Assembly (NCBI GenBank): GCA_943788055.1
Contig: CALSOU010000007.1
Location: 37,322-101,321 of the forward strand
Direction of reading: 5' to 3'
Source: an uncultured Saprospiraceae bacterium
Lineage (GTDB): Bacteria; Bacteroidota; Bacteroidia; Chitinophagales; Saprospiraceae
DNA: 64,000 nt
Of the stretch, positions 1 to 10,106 are shown piece by piece. The notes below the pieces were generated by a model. The model worked only from the letters and a program-made list of their open reading frames with translations, was not told where the DNA came from and did no database searches. Every line of letters begins with the position of its first letter. The first letter of the stretch is position 1. The translations under genes were made by a program, and so were the position numbers.

Positions 1-996
1 CGATTATCGGATAAAGTGCATTGGCTAGTCTGACCAAATTCCATAGACTGATAGACGGCTGACTACCGAAACGGTATCTACGATTCTGCCGATCGGTGGT
101 ATTTGGTGTCCACTCCGGATTATAATCATCAATCCAACCATAAGGTCCATAATCAATCGTCAGTCCAAGTATCGACATATTATCCGTGTTCATCACACCA
201 TGCACAAAGCCTACTCGCTGCCAATGAACAATCATATCTAGCGTTTTCTCACATACAATATTGAAAAAATCTAAATAATCATATTGCCCTTTTGGGCCCC
301 GACCCACTTGAGGAAAAAAATGCTCAATGGTATAGTCCGTTAATTTCCTTAAAATTTCATGATCTTGTCTAGCAGCCCACAACTCGTAACTCCCAAAACG
401 CAGAAAACTAGGAGCCAATCTACAGACTATCGCGCCTTGCTCCATCTCAGTGTTTCCATCGTACATCATATCTCTCAGAACTGAATCACCAGTCTTGACA
501 AGACTCAATCCTCGTGAAGTAGGAACACCCAAATGTACATCGCTTCACTGCATAGATATTCCCTGATAGATGACCTCAAGACTGCAAAACCATCTGCTGA
601 TCTCGAATAAGGAGTAGGACCAGAACCTTTCAATTGCACAGTCCACAATTCATTATCTCTTTCGATCTCAAATAAATTGATCGCTCTACCATCGCCAAGT
701 TGGCCTGCCCAGTGACCAAATTGATGCCCCGCATAGTTCATAGCATAGGGCTTGGATTCTGGGGGCTTGGATTGACCACTAAATATCTGAAGAAATTCCT
801 CAGACTTTGCTTCATCTTTAGTTATTTCTAGCACCTCAAGCATCTCCGAGGAAACAGCTATCAATTCAGGTGCAGAAGGGGTAACTGGTTTCACAAATGA
901 AAAACAACCGTCGGTAACTTGTCTTGTGAAATTCTCTTGCACTGGATCAGCGGGTAAGTGATCCACAAAATGATTTTGTACTCTCTTAATCTTCAT
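1..996 (-). pseudogene. selO: SelO/YdiU-family protein adenylyltransferase, 5' part; frameshifted and running off the left edge
   Basis: N-terminal translation (YAMNYAGHQFGHWAGQLGDGRAINLFE, WTVQLKGSGPTPYSRSADGFAVLRSSIREYLCSEAM) is typical SelO. After ~545 the reading continues in another frame (HLGVPTSRGLSLVKTGDSVLRDMMYDGNTEMEQGAIVCRLAPSFLRFG...), consistent with a 1-nt deletion. Confidence 0.85.
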
Positions 997-1133
997 ATAC
1001 AGTGAACAAGATATTCTTTGAAATGATTACTTATTCCTTACAAAGAATTGAATTTTCTGTGGAATCACATTGAAAATTCATGTATATTACTTATCTATAT
1101 ACCAACTATTTATCAAACCTAACCTATCGCCTT

Positions 1134-3539
1134 ATGAAAAAAAATCTACTACTATTTATGCTTTTCTCATTCTTTGTTGTTTCCATGGTAAACGCACAAG
1201 TCTATGTAAATCAGAGTGCTACAGGATCCAATGACGGCTCTAGTTGGGACAACGCATATACAGATCTTAACACTGCGATTGACAATACGGAGTCAGGAGA
1301 TCTATGGATTGCTGCTGGCAACTATACTCCTGGAGGAGCGACAAATTCGTATCAGATTACCAAAAACCTAAATCTTTACGGTGGATTTGATGGGACAGAA
1401 ATATCACTTGAAGATAGAAACCTTACAGCAAATGTGACGGTTTTGGATGGTGATCAACTAGGCAATGATCTGGATTTTGATTTTGATACGCTTCTGAAAG
1501 AAGATAATTCTAGACATATTATCTGGATTGATTCACTTCTTGACAATGTAACAATCGATGGATTTGTGATCAAAAATGGTTTCACATTAGATGACGGTGA
1601 TCTAGATCTTGAAGAACGTGCAGGAGCTGGAATCTTTGCATATAGTGGAATTGACGTCATGAACGTGTCGTTCGAAAACAATTTTGCTAGAGCTGGTGCT
1701 GCTGCGTACGTTGCAGGTAATGTTACACCAATAGAGGCATCGAGTTTCGACTTTATTTCCGTAACAAAGAGTTCAGCGTCTAGTCAGTCAGCTGGAATAT
1801 TCACGGGAAATCTCAATGACGTGTATATAGCGAATTCACAATTCGTAGGAAATCTTACATCTAGAGGTGCTTTCTATCCGCTAAGATGCAATGGAGTATT
1901 GGTTACAAATTGTAGCTTCCGAGAAAATTTATCAGGAGGTTTCGGGGGTGCATTTTTTATCTGGAACAATAATAACGTGATCATCGAAAATAGTGAATTT
2001 ATTGATAATGCAGGATCCAATGGTGGTGTTTGCTACATCGATGGTCGAGAAGCCATTACCGATGCTGACAATGTAATTATCAGAAATTGCACATTCGAAG
2101 GAAACTCCGCTACTTCTGGTTCAGGTGGAGCAGTCAATACTTGGGAAATGTCTATTACTGTTGAAAACTGTTCTTTCGACGCTAATACAGCACCAGGTGG
2201 ATCTTCTGGAGCTCTTGCCTTGAATGGTAACTCTGGAGATGATGCTACGATCAATGTTACTAATAATACTTTCACGGACAATTTCGCTGGATTTGGAGGT
2301 GCGCTCGGTTGTTACAACGCGAATGGAATCATAACAATCGACAACAATGACTTCACCGAAAATGGTGCCGCCACAAGTGGAGGTGCAGCGATAAATGCAT
2401 TTGGACCAAATGTCACTTATACGAACAATACCTTTTCTCAGGACTCCGCTAGATTCGGAGGTGCGCTTGCGACTCAAAACAATACGACCACAGTATCTCT
2501 CATAAGTAATGATTTCATCGGGAATCTTACAGATGTAAATGCTGGTGTTTTAAACTTGATTGATGGAGTAGATTTCCTTATTGACGATTGCTTTTTTGAC
2601 TTAAACTCTGCAAATGAATTTGGAGGAGTAATGAATGCTTCAAGAAATAATGATACAATTGCAGGTTCTCTAACAATCAGAAATTCAATCTTTGCAAATA
2701 ATGCCACAGGACTTCAAGCAGGTGCGTTAAACATTAACAATTTCAATACTACAATTACTAGTTGTGTTTTCGCATTCAATAGCAATATAGGAGACGGTTA
2801 TGGAGGAGCAATTTCAATGAACGGATTCGGATATGAATCAACAGTTGACATCATCAATTGTACTTTTGCAGATAACTTTGCAAATCTTGCAGCAGGTATC
2901 GCGACATATACAGACGGAGATCCAACAAGTATTCTAAATGTGAATTTAGGTAATAATATTTTCTCAAATGTAGATGGTGAAAACTACCTACTTGAAGAAG
3001 GAACCCCGGTAGTTACTTCTTTGGGAGGTAACTATTCATCGGATGATTCCACTGATGAATTATTAACTAGTACCAATGATGTATCCGATGGAGATGAAAT
3101 TGATTTCGTTGATCCCGATTTACTTGATTACAGACTTGAAGATGATACAAGTCCAGCAATCAATATTGGTATTGCAGCGATTGCTCCTGAAACAGATATT
3201 TTAGGAGTAGCGAGATTCATGGAACCAGAAGCAGGAGCTTTTGAATTTGATCCAACCAGTTTATTCGAAGAAGAGCTTTTAGAAAATGAGTCGTATTTGA
3301 CAATCAAGCCTAATCCAGTTGCAGAAGAAATGACCTTCCAATTGGAGAATGATTGGTCTGGCAATTTTACTGCCCAAGTAATCTCTCTTCACGGAAAGAT
3401 CATTAGAAGCGAATCATTCGTCAAGTCTTCAGAATCACAAGTATTTGCGCAACAGGTGAATGATTTACCAACAGGATCGTATATTCTTGCTGTAAGAAAT
3501 GGCCAATACGCGGTTGTGACAAAAATGATCAAACTATAA
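1134..3539 (+). CDS. Secreted right-handed beta-helix protein with T9SS type A sorting domain
   Basis: Signal peptide MKKNLLLFMLFSFFVVSMVNAQ at the internal Met; repeated GGA/N-T-F beta-helix repeats; C-terminal KPNPVAEEMTFQL...GSYILAVRNGQ..VTKMIKL sorting domain. ORF open from 1080. Confidence 0.85.
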   Translation: MKKNLLLFMLFSFFVVSMVNAQVYVNQSATGSNDGSSWDNAYTDLNTAIDNTESGDLWIAAGNYTPGGATNSYQITKNLNLYGGFDGTEISLEDRNLTANVTVLDGDQLGNDLDFDFDTLLKEDNSRHIIWIDSLLDNVTIDGFVIKNGFTLDDGDLDLEERAGAGIFAYSGIDVMNVSFENNFARAGAAAYVAGNVTPIEASSFDFISVTKSSASSQSAGIFTGNLNDVYIANSQFVGNLTSRGAFYPLRCNGVLVTNCSFRENLSGGFGGAFFIWNNNNVIIENSEFIDNAGSNGGVCYIDGREAITDADNVIIRNCTFEGNSATSGSGGAVNTWEMSITVENCSFDANTAPGGSSGALALNGNSGDDATINVTNNTFTDNFAGFGGALGCYNANGIITIDNNDFTENGAATSGGAAINAFGPNVTYTNNTFSQDSARFGGALATQNNTTTVSLISNDFIGNLTDVNAGVLNLIDGVDFLIDDCFFDLNSANEFGGVMNASRNNDTIAGSLTIRNSIFANNATGLQAGALNINNFNTTITSCVFAFNSNIGDGYGGAISMNGFGYESTVDIINCTFADNFANLAAGIATYTDGDPTSILNVNLGNNIFSNVDGENYLLEEGTPVVTSLGGNYSSDDSTDELLTSTNDVSDGDEIDFVDPDLLDYRLEDDTSPAINIGIAAIAPETDILGVARFMEPEAGAFEFDPTSLFEEELLENESYLTIKPNPVAEEMTFQLENDWSGNFTAQVISLHGKIIRSESFVKSSESQVFAQQVNDLPTGSYILAVRNGQYAVVTKMIKL

Positions 3540-3572
3540 GAAATCACAATTCAATCAATATTTAACTAAAGC

Positions 3573-3609
3573 AAAGAAGGCGCTCATTTTTGTAATGAAC
3601 GCCTTCTTT
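3573..3609. terminator. Bidirectional Rho-independent terminator
   Basis: AAAGAAGGCGCTCATTTTTGTAATGAACGCCTTCTTT hairpin between convergent genes. Confidence 0.7.
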
Positions 3610-3629
3610 CTATTTGCAGCAGTCTTGTG

Positions 3630-4136
3630 CTATCTCCGAGCTCTTTTCTTAAGCATCTTAACTAGCTCTGAAGAAGGCGTTTTTATCGTTTTGGGATCGA
3701 TTACTATGACTGATCCAGTATCCCTAAATTGTTGGTCAACCATCTTCTTTCTTACATAAGGTAAATTCTCAATTATAGATTGAGCATCTGAAACCTCAAT
3801 AAGTATATGCTCTCGATTAAGATACTTTTCCGCTTTAACTGACTTGATCGATTTCCAAGGAATTAAGCCTACACGAGCTAGGGATATGTGATCAATTAAT
3901 CCTTCCTTCGTTAAAACTAGTGCGGGTTTTTGAATGATTAGATTTCTTGCTGCGTGCACAAATAGCGCTAGCATCAGAACTGCAGAAAGTGTCAATAGGA
4001 TCATCCAAATTAGAGAAGGATCTTCCAATTGGCTCAAATAGTTGTAGGCAGTCAATGCCAAACCAATCAATGCTACAAACAAAATACGCACTTGCAGGCC
4101 TAAATTTCGCTTAACGATACCTTGTTCAATCTTCAT
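3630..4136 (-). CDS. STM3941-like small membrane protein with PH-like domain
   Basis: Two TM segments followed by LTKEGLIDHISLARVGLIPWKSIKSVK... typical of the STM3941 family; start overlaps the upstream stop by 1 nt. Confidence 0.6.
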   Translation of the reverse strand: MKIEQGIVKRNLGLQVRILFVALIGLALTAYNYLSQLEDPSLIWMILLTLSAVLMLALFVHAARNLIIQKPALVLTKEGLIDHISLARVGLIPWKSIKSVKAEKYLNREHILIEVSDAQSIIENLPYVRKKMVDQQFRDTGSVIVIDPKTIKTPSSELVKMLKKRARR

Positions 4137-4849
4137 TAATCCAGCGAGTAATTTGGTGAAAGTTCTTCTTCGTGATCTTGATAAAAATCACGAATTATTC
4201 GCACAACTTCTTCTGGATCATCAGTCAGAGGTATCAAATTCAAATCTGCGGCACTTATATTGTTCTCCTTATGAAGCATTGTATTGACTATCCAATCAAT
4301 CAGTCCTTGCCAGTATTCTTTACCAACTAGAACAATGGGTACTCGCGTGATTTTTTTGGTTTGCACCAGTGTCAAAACCTCAAACAGTTCATCAAGCGTT
4401 CCAAAACCACCTGGAAGAGCAACGAAGGCCTGAGCGTACTTTACAAACATCACTTTACGAACAAAGAAATAGCGATGTCCTAGCTTCTTATCTGTGTCTA
4501 CATAACGGTTTATGAATTGCTCAAATGGCAAGTCAATATCAAGACCTACTGAAATACCTTCAGCTTCAAAGGCTCCTTTGTTTCCAGCTTCCATGATACC
4601 TGGGCCACCTCCAGTTATTATTCCAAAACCTTCTTCGCAAAGTCGACCGGCTACTTCTTCTGCGAGCTTATAGTACTTATGATCAGGTTCTGTCCTTGCT
4701 GATCCAAAAATTGAAATACAAGGACCTATCTTATTCAATGTCTCGAAGCCATCGACAAATTCCGAAATCACTTTGAACATTGTCCAAGCATTCTCACCTT
4801 TTATTTTTTCCCAATTCTTTGGCGCTTTAGCATGGAAATTTCCTGACAT
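4136..4849 (-). CDS. LOG-family / TIGR00730 Rossmann-fold protein
   Basis: GGGPGIMEAGNKGAFEAEG and ALPGGFGTLDELFEVLTLVQTKK motifs. Confidence 0.9.
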   Translation of the reverse strand: MSGNFHAKAPKNWEKIKGENAWTMFKVISEFVDGFETLNKIGPCISIFGSARTEPDHKYYKLAEEVAGRLCEEGFGIITGGGPGIMEAGNKGAFEAEGISVGLDIDLPFEQFINRYVDTDKKLGHRYFFVRKVMFVKYAQAFVALPGGFGTLDELFEVLTLVQTKKITRVPIVLVGKEYWQGLIDWIVNTMLHKENNISAADLNLIPLTDDPEEVVRIIRDFYQDHEEELSPNYSLD

Positions 4850-4984
4850 ACGTTTTTATTTTATTCAATTTATTAAGATGCTCCAAGATATAACGATTAA
4901 TTATATTGATTGTTATAAAATCGACTCAAGCCTCAATATCCTCTAGCAAAAATGATCAGCCCTTTTTTAACTCACAACAAAAAA

Positions 4985-5012
4985 AGAGACCTGAACAATG
5001 TTCAAATCTCTA
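4985..5012 (-). terminator. Rho-independent terminator of the NtrC-type gene
   Basis: On the minus strand AGAGATTTGAACATTGTTCAGGTCTCT followed by a T run. Confidence 0.65.
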
Positions 5013-5042
5013 ATTTATCGTGTTAAGATCTAAGATGCGTAA

Positions 5043-6326
5043 TTATATCACCTCTTTGAACTTATAAGAATCATATTTTTCTTGCATGTAAGATGCCAAT
5101 TGATCAAAATTATCAAACTTGTCAAACAAGGCCTGCATAGCAGTTCCTTCTTTTGGAGATTGTACATAAGTATTGACGTCGGTTTTGGAGATGGCCTCTT
5201 TACTTAGTATGATCAATCGTTCAACCACATTGCGCAGTTCACGTATATTTCCTGTCCAGTTTATCTTCTGCAACTCTTTCAAAGCTGAAGCGTCGATTTT
5301 CTTTTTTGGACAACCATATTCTTTACAAATAGCATCAATAAAATGCTGAACAAGAAGTGGGATATCCTCCTTGCGATCATTCAATGCCGGAACCTGAATA
5401 ATAATTACCGCAAGCCTATGATATAGATCTTCTCTGAAATTACCTTTTCTTATCTCTGCACGAAGATCCTTATTCGTTGCAGCGACGACGCGCACATCTA
5501 CTTTGATCTCTTTATCCCCTCCTACTCTAGTTATTTTGTTTTCTTGAAGTGCTCTTAAAACTTTTGCTTGTGCAGAAAGGCTCATATCGCCTATTTCATC
5601 GAGGAATAAAGTTCCACCATGCGCCAACTCAAATTTTCCTATTCTCTGTTTGACAGCAGATGTAAACGCACCTTTTTCATGACCAAAGAGTTCGCTTTCA
5701 ATCAATTCACTAGGAATGGCGGCACAATTAACTTCTATGATCTGATTTTTGTTGCGATTGGACTTTTCATGAATCCATCTAGCCACTAGTTCTTTTCCAG
5801 TACCATTGGGGCCATTGACAAGAACACGTGCATCAGTAGGTGCAACCATGTCGATCGTATTCATGATATGTTTGATCGAAGTACTTTCACCTATCATTGG
5901 TATAATGGCTCCAGACTTTACCTTCTTTTTTAAGACCTTCGTTTCAGTGATAAGCGTACTCTTATCCATCGCATTACGAATCGTAATAAGCAATCTGTTA
6001 AGATCCGGCGGTTTCTGGATAAAGTCAAATGCTCCTTTCTTGACAGCTTCGACAGCAGTGTCAATATTTCCATGACCAGATATCATGATTATAGGCGTGT
6101 CGGGAGAAAGAGCTTGGATACGTTCCATGGCATCCATTCCATCCATTTTTGGCATCTTGATGTCCATTACAATGACATCATATCTTTGCCTTTTGATTTT
6201 CACAATTGCCTCCACTCCATCGCTCGCTTCGTCAACTTCATATTGTTCAAATTGGAGAATGTCAGTCAATGTGCGCCGAATACTGCTGTCGTCATCAACG
6301 ACTAGAATCTTAGCTTTTACTTTCAT
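5043..6326 (-). CDS. Sigma-54-dependent response regulator, NtrC family
   Basis: Receiver domain (ILVVDDDSSIRRTL), AAA+ motifs GPNGTGKELVARWIH, ESELFGHEKGAFTSA, GTLFLDEIGD. Confidence 0.95.
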   Translation of the reverse strand: MKVKAKILVVDDDSSIRRTLTDILQFEQYEVDEASDGVEAIVKIKRQRYDVIVMDIKMPKMDGMDAMERIQALSPDTPIIMISGHGNIDTAVEAVKKGAFDFIQKPPDLNRLLITIRNAMDKSTLITETKVLKKKVKSGAIIPMIGESTSIKHIMNTIDMVAPTDARVLVNGPNGTGKELVARWIHEKSNRNKNQIIEVNCAAIPSELIESELFGHEKGAFTSAVKQRIGKFELAHGGTLFLDEIGDMSLSAQAKVLRALQENKITRVGGDKEIKVDVRVVAATNKDLRAEIRKGNFREDLYHRLAVIIIQVPALNDRKEDIPLLVQHFIDAICKEYGCPKKKIDASALKELQKINWTGNIRELRNVVERLIILSKEAISKTDVNTYVQSPKEGTAMQALFDKFDNFDQLASYMQEKYDSYKFKEVI

Positions 6327-6947
6327 ATTTCTTATTTTTCAGACGTAAAACTACCCAAATATATATTATATTTTTTTATAATATGTTAAACATAAAAAAT
6401 TAATTTGCAGTTTATTGTGTCAAATTACATAATCTGTTAAATGAGGTGAAAACTAGGCTAAGTAAAATAGAAGGCGTTTTGAAGTGAACTAATTCTTGAT
6501 TGGACTCGTGGGTCCAAAAAGCATAAATGTTTAGAAGCACTTAGCAAACTCATCAAGAAATATAGACAACACACCCTATGTATATGCGAACTTAATATCT
6601 TGATTATGCTTAATCTACTTCGGTTTAAAGATGGGTCAACTGTATCCTTTATTTATCTACCCACTTCCGAGGAAAGTCATCGCGTAAAGCTATTCTTGAC
6701 ATAAAATATCGGTCAGAAGACCGAAGTGTAATTCCGCATACGAGCTAAAGCTCGTATGCGAACAATTCTCGCTTGGACTCAGGGGGTCCAAAAAGCGTTA
6801 CTTTCTAAAAACACTACAAAGTACGGAAATCGCAGAACTCCGGATCTTCGATATAAAATTGAGGCTGTAAAACAGAAAATAATTTTAGATAACTCGATTA
6901 GCCGCAGTAGATCCATCTTCGTCATATTGATGAACATGTATTTAAAG

Positions 6948-7557
6948 CTACAAGCTAAAATCTTCGACGAGCGTTTCTTTATCGAGTTCACTGTAAAGAT
7001 TTTGATGAAAATCAACTAGCTTGGCCAAAGGAGCAATTGCATATAATTTTCTTCATCACTTATTTCACCAGTAACAACATCTCCTAAGGATTTCATTTTC
7101 TCATCTAGGGTTCCACACATTGCGAATCCTGATTTAGTTAACTGGACCCTCCACACTCGTCTATCGTGAGTATCTTTTGATTGTTCCACCAAATCTTCTC
7201 CGATAAGTCGCTTGATCGATTCCATACATGTCGAACGCTCCATTATCACTTGTTCAGCAACATCAGTTTATGAGGATTTTGCATGAAACGTCTGCTCATC
7301 AAAATACCAAAATCTCCTAACGAACGGAGAGGAATATCTCTGAAACTCAATTTAACCCACGCACCAAGAAATGAAGACAACTTACTCAATGTGTAAGCGA
7401 ACTTTATATTTAGCTTTTGATTATTTAGTTCGGGTTGATCAAGCTGAACCTCCTCCGGATTTCGCTGAAGCCAAGCATCAAATTCTTGAATTGATCCTGC
7501 GGGTTTGACCTGCAAGAAATTTTGGTAATTCTCAAGAATTTCGATCACTTTTTCCAT
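6948..7557 (-). pseudogene. MarR-family transcriptional regulator, two frameshifts
   Basis: Pieces in successive frames read MEKVIEILENYQNFLQ...NPHKLML / EQVIMERSTCMESIKRLIGEDLVEQSKDTHDRRVWRVQLTKSG...DEENYMQLL / APLAKLVDFHQNLYSELDKETLVEDFSL*. Frameshifts near 7247 and 7032. Confidence 0.75.
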
Positions 7558-7680
7558 CTGTAAAAAATAAATTAATCCAAACCCGTTCTTTTTTTTAAAC
7601 AATCTTATCACATATCCATTTATACATTGTTGAACTTTTCAACTCCAAAGATTAAACAACTTACAATCATTCAATTACAA

Positions 7681-10059
7681 ATGGCTGCCTTCAATAATCA
7701 CACTTCACGCTTTCTATTTTTGCTATTATGCCTGATTGGCTTCTCTCCGATTTCTGATGCACAAGTGAAAGCAACGATATATGGTAAAATCACTGATCGA
7801 CAGACACAAGAGCCTTTAATCGGAGCAACAATTGTAGTAGAAAACACAATGATTGGTTCAACAACAGATGTTGACGGAAACTACCAGTTGGAAATTGAGC
7901 CCGGCACGTATAACATTGTCACAAGTTACTTAGGATATGAAGCCTACCTAAGGAACAATGTCATTGTCCAGTCGAAAGGTAACGCCGATCTAAATTTCGA
8001 ACTAATACCTGCAGGTAAAGCACTGGCAGAAATTGAGGTAACTGCTAGTCCTTTCGCAAGGTCTTTGGAGGCACCACTCTCATTGCAAAGACTTTCTCCT
8101 GAAGAGCTCAAGACATATCCCGGAGGAAATAATGACATTGCAAAAGTCGTACAGTCTCTACCTGGTATTTCTGGATCAATAGGAGGTTTTCGAAATGACA
8201 TCATCATACGAGGAGGTGCCCCAAATGAAAACGTCTACTACCTTGACGGAATAGAAATTCCAAATATTAATCACTTTAGCACACAAGGTAGTGCAGGAGG
8301 ACCAGTAGGTCTTCTCAATGTTGCATTCATCGAAGGTGTGGAACTTTCTGCGTCATCATTTGGTGCGCGGTACGATAATCCTCTATCTGGGGTTTTGCAG
8401 TTTGACCAAAGATCTGGAAACAAGCGTGAATTTGCAACCAATGTTCGAGTATCAGCAAGTGAAGCGGCGGTTACACTCGAAGGACCATTATTTAAAGGAG
8501 ACAAGGAGGAATCTAATACTAGTTTCATTTTCAGTATCCGTCGATCATACCTTCAATTACTTTTTGAATTACTGAATCTACCCATCAGGCCATCATTTTG
8601 GGATTACCAATACAAATTAGATCATAAAATAGATGACTACAATTCGATCATCTTTACTGGAATCGGTGCAATTGACGACTTTAGTCTAAAGGTTCCCGAT
8701 GAATTTAGTCCTGAACAGCAAGCAACACTTGAGCAAGTACCTCTGATCGAACAGTACTCAGCATCTACAGGAATTGTATGGAAATCAAGAAGAAAGGATG
8801 GTAAAGGAATTTTCAATACAGCATTGAGTTACAATAGATTGAGGAATAAGTTCAGTGGTTATCAAGACAACGAAAATGAGGAGGGTCTAATATTCCAAAC
8901 ATTCTCTCGGGAAACCGAATATAAACTCCGACCAAATTATACGCATTTCATAAACAATTGGTCTATTTCAGGTGGATTCAACATCATCGGAGCTAGGTAT
9001 ACAAACGAGACGCAAAACTTTATTCTTGGTGAAAATTACGAATCCGCAATCGGATTTGTAAAGTATGGTCTTTATGCACAAGTGTCTAAAGCAAATATCA
9101 AAGATCGGGTGGACATTACTTTTGGAATTAGAAGTGATGCGAATACGTTTACCGAAGAAAGTAATCAGTTACTAAAAACACTTTCTCCACGTGGTGGAAT
9201 ATCTGTTAGACTAGATAAGAAGGACAAATGGAGATGGAATGCAACGGCAGGCTCGTACTACAAAATTGCACCATATACTGTCTTAGGTTTTGAGGATTCT
9301 GATGGTAATTTACTCAATAAAGACGCTAAATACATCAATAGCATACACTACGTAACTGGATTTTCCTATAACCCCCTTCCTTCTAGTAAGGTTTCTGTAG
9401 AGGGATTTTATAAGCGATATAATAATTATCCAATCTCCGTAGGAGAAGGTATTTCTTTAGCCAACCAAGGTGGTGACTTTTCAATTCTAGGAGATGAAGA
9501 TATCATCAGTGAAGGAGTAGGAAAAACATATGGATTAGAATTACTACTTCAACAAAAATTATACAAAGGATTCTATGCGATACTTTCTTACACGTATTTC
9601 TTTTCAGAGTTCTCTGACATTGATGGAAACTTTAGACCAAGTGCCTGGGATAGTCGGAACTTATTCTCCTTTACAGGAGGTTATAAATTTGGAAAAAATT
9701 ACGAATTGAGCCTTCGAACGAGAGTTGTAGATCGCACCCCATATGCACCAGTAGACGAAGATCGCACGTTGGAAAACTATCCGTTAGTATTCGTGGATTA
9801 TGATCAGCTAGGAGAAGTATTTTTAAAACCATTTTATCAAACTGACATAAGATTTGACAAGAAGTGGAACACAAAATATTTTGCATTGAATCTATACTTT
9901 GAAGTCCAGAATGCATTTGCTCAAGCAGTCCCGACTCCTCCTCAGTTTGCCTTAGCTAGAGACGAAAGCGGACAGCTTTCCGAGCCATTCTCTTTAACTC
10001 AGTTACCTGACGCTGCAGGGGTCGCTTTGCCTACAATTGGCATTGTGTTTGACTTCTAG
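7681..10059 (+). CDS. TonB-dependent outer-membrane receptor with carboxypeptidase-like regulatory domain
   Basis: ATIYGKITDRQTQEPLIGATIVVENTMIGSTTDVDGNYQL; plug domain (PGGNNDIAKVVQSLPGISG...DIIIRGGAPNENVYYLDGIEIP). ORF open from 7627. Confidence 0.9.
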   Translation: MAAFNNHTSRFLFLLLCLIGFSPISDAQVKATIYGKITDRQTQEPLIGATIVVENTMIGSTTDVDGNYQLEIEPGTYNIVTSYLGYEAYLRNNVIVQSKGNADLNFELIPAGKALAEIEVTASPFARSLEAPLSLQRLSPEELKTYPGGNNDIAKVVQSLPGISGSIGGFRNDIIIRGGAPNENVYYLDGIEIPNINHFSTQGSAGGPVGLLNVAFIEGVELSASSFGARYDNPLSGVLQFDQRSGNKREFATNVRVSASEAAVTLEGPLFKGDKEESNTSFIFSIRRSYLQLLFELLNLPIRPSFWDYQYKLDHKIDDYNSIIFTGIGAIDDFSLKVPDEFSPEQQATLEQVPLIEQYSASTGIVWKSRRKDGKGIFNTALSYNRLRNKFSGYQDNENEEGLIFQTFSRETEYKLRPNYTHFINNWSISGGFNIIGARYTNETQNFILGENYESAIGFVKYGLYAQVSKANIKDRVDITFGIRSDANTFTEESNQLLKTLSPRGGISVRLDKKDKWRWNATAGSYYKIAPYTVLGFEDSDGNLLNKDAKYINSIHYVTGFSYNPLPSSKVSVEGFYKRYNNYPISVGEGISLANQGGDFSILGDEDIISEGVGKTYGLELLLQQKLYKGFYAILSYTYFFSEFSDIDGNFRPSAWDSRNLFSFTGGYKFGKNYELSLRTRVVDRTPYAPVDEDRTLENYPLVFVDYDQLGEVFLKPFYQTDIRFDKKWNTKYFALNLYFEVQNAFAQAVPTPPQFALARDESGQLSEPFSLTQLPDAAGVALPTIGIVFDF

Positions 10060-10106
10060 AACAATTGCGAATATACTTTGCGTACATTTGCCGAAAATGT
10101 GCATCT

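Noticed and set aside
1454-2707. Antisense ORFs inside the beta-helix gene (1454, 2033, 2121, 2474)
   Set aside because: Shadow ORFs from repetitive codon usage on the opposite strand; no family resemblance.
5806-6348. Plus-strand ORFs opposite the NtrC-type regulator
   Set aside because: Antisense to a clearly coding, highly conserved gene.
6756-7019. 87-aa plus and 78-aa minus ORFs
   Set aside because: Overlap the repeat/palindrome region and the MarR pseudogene; low-complexity translations.
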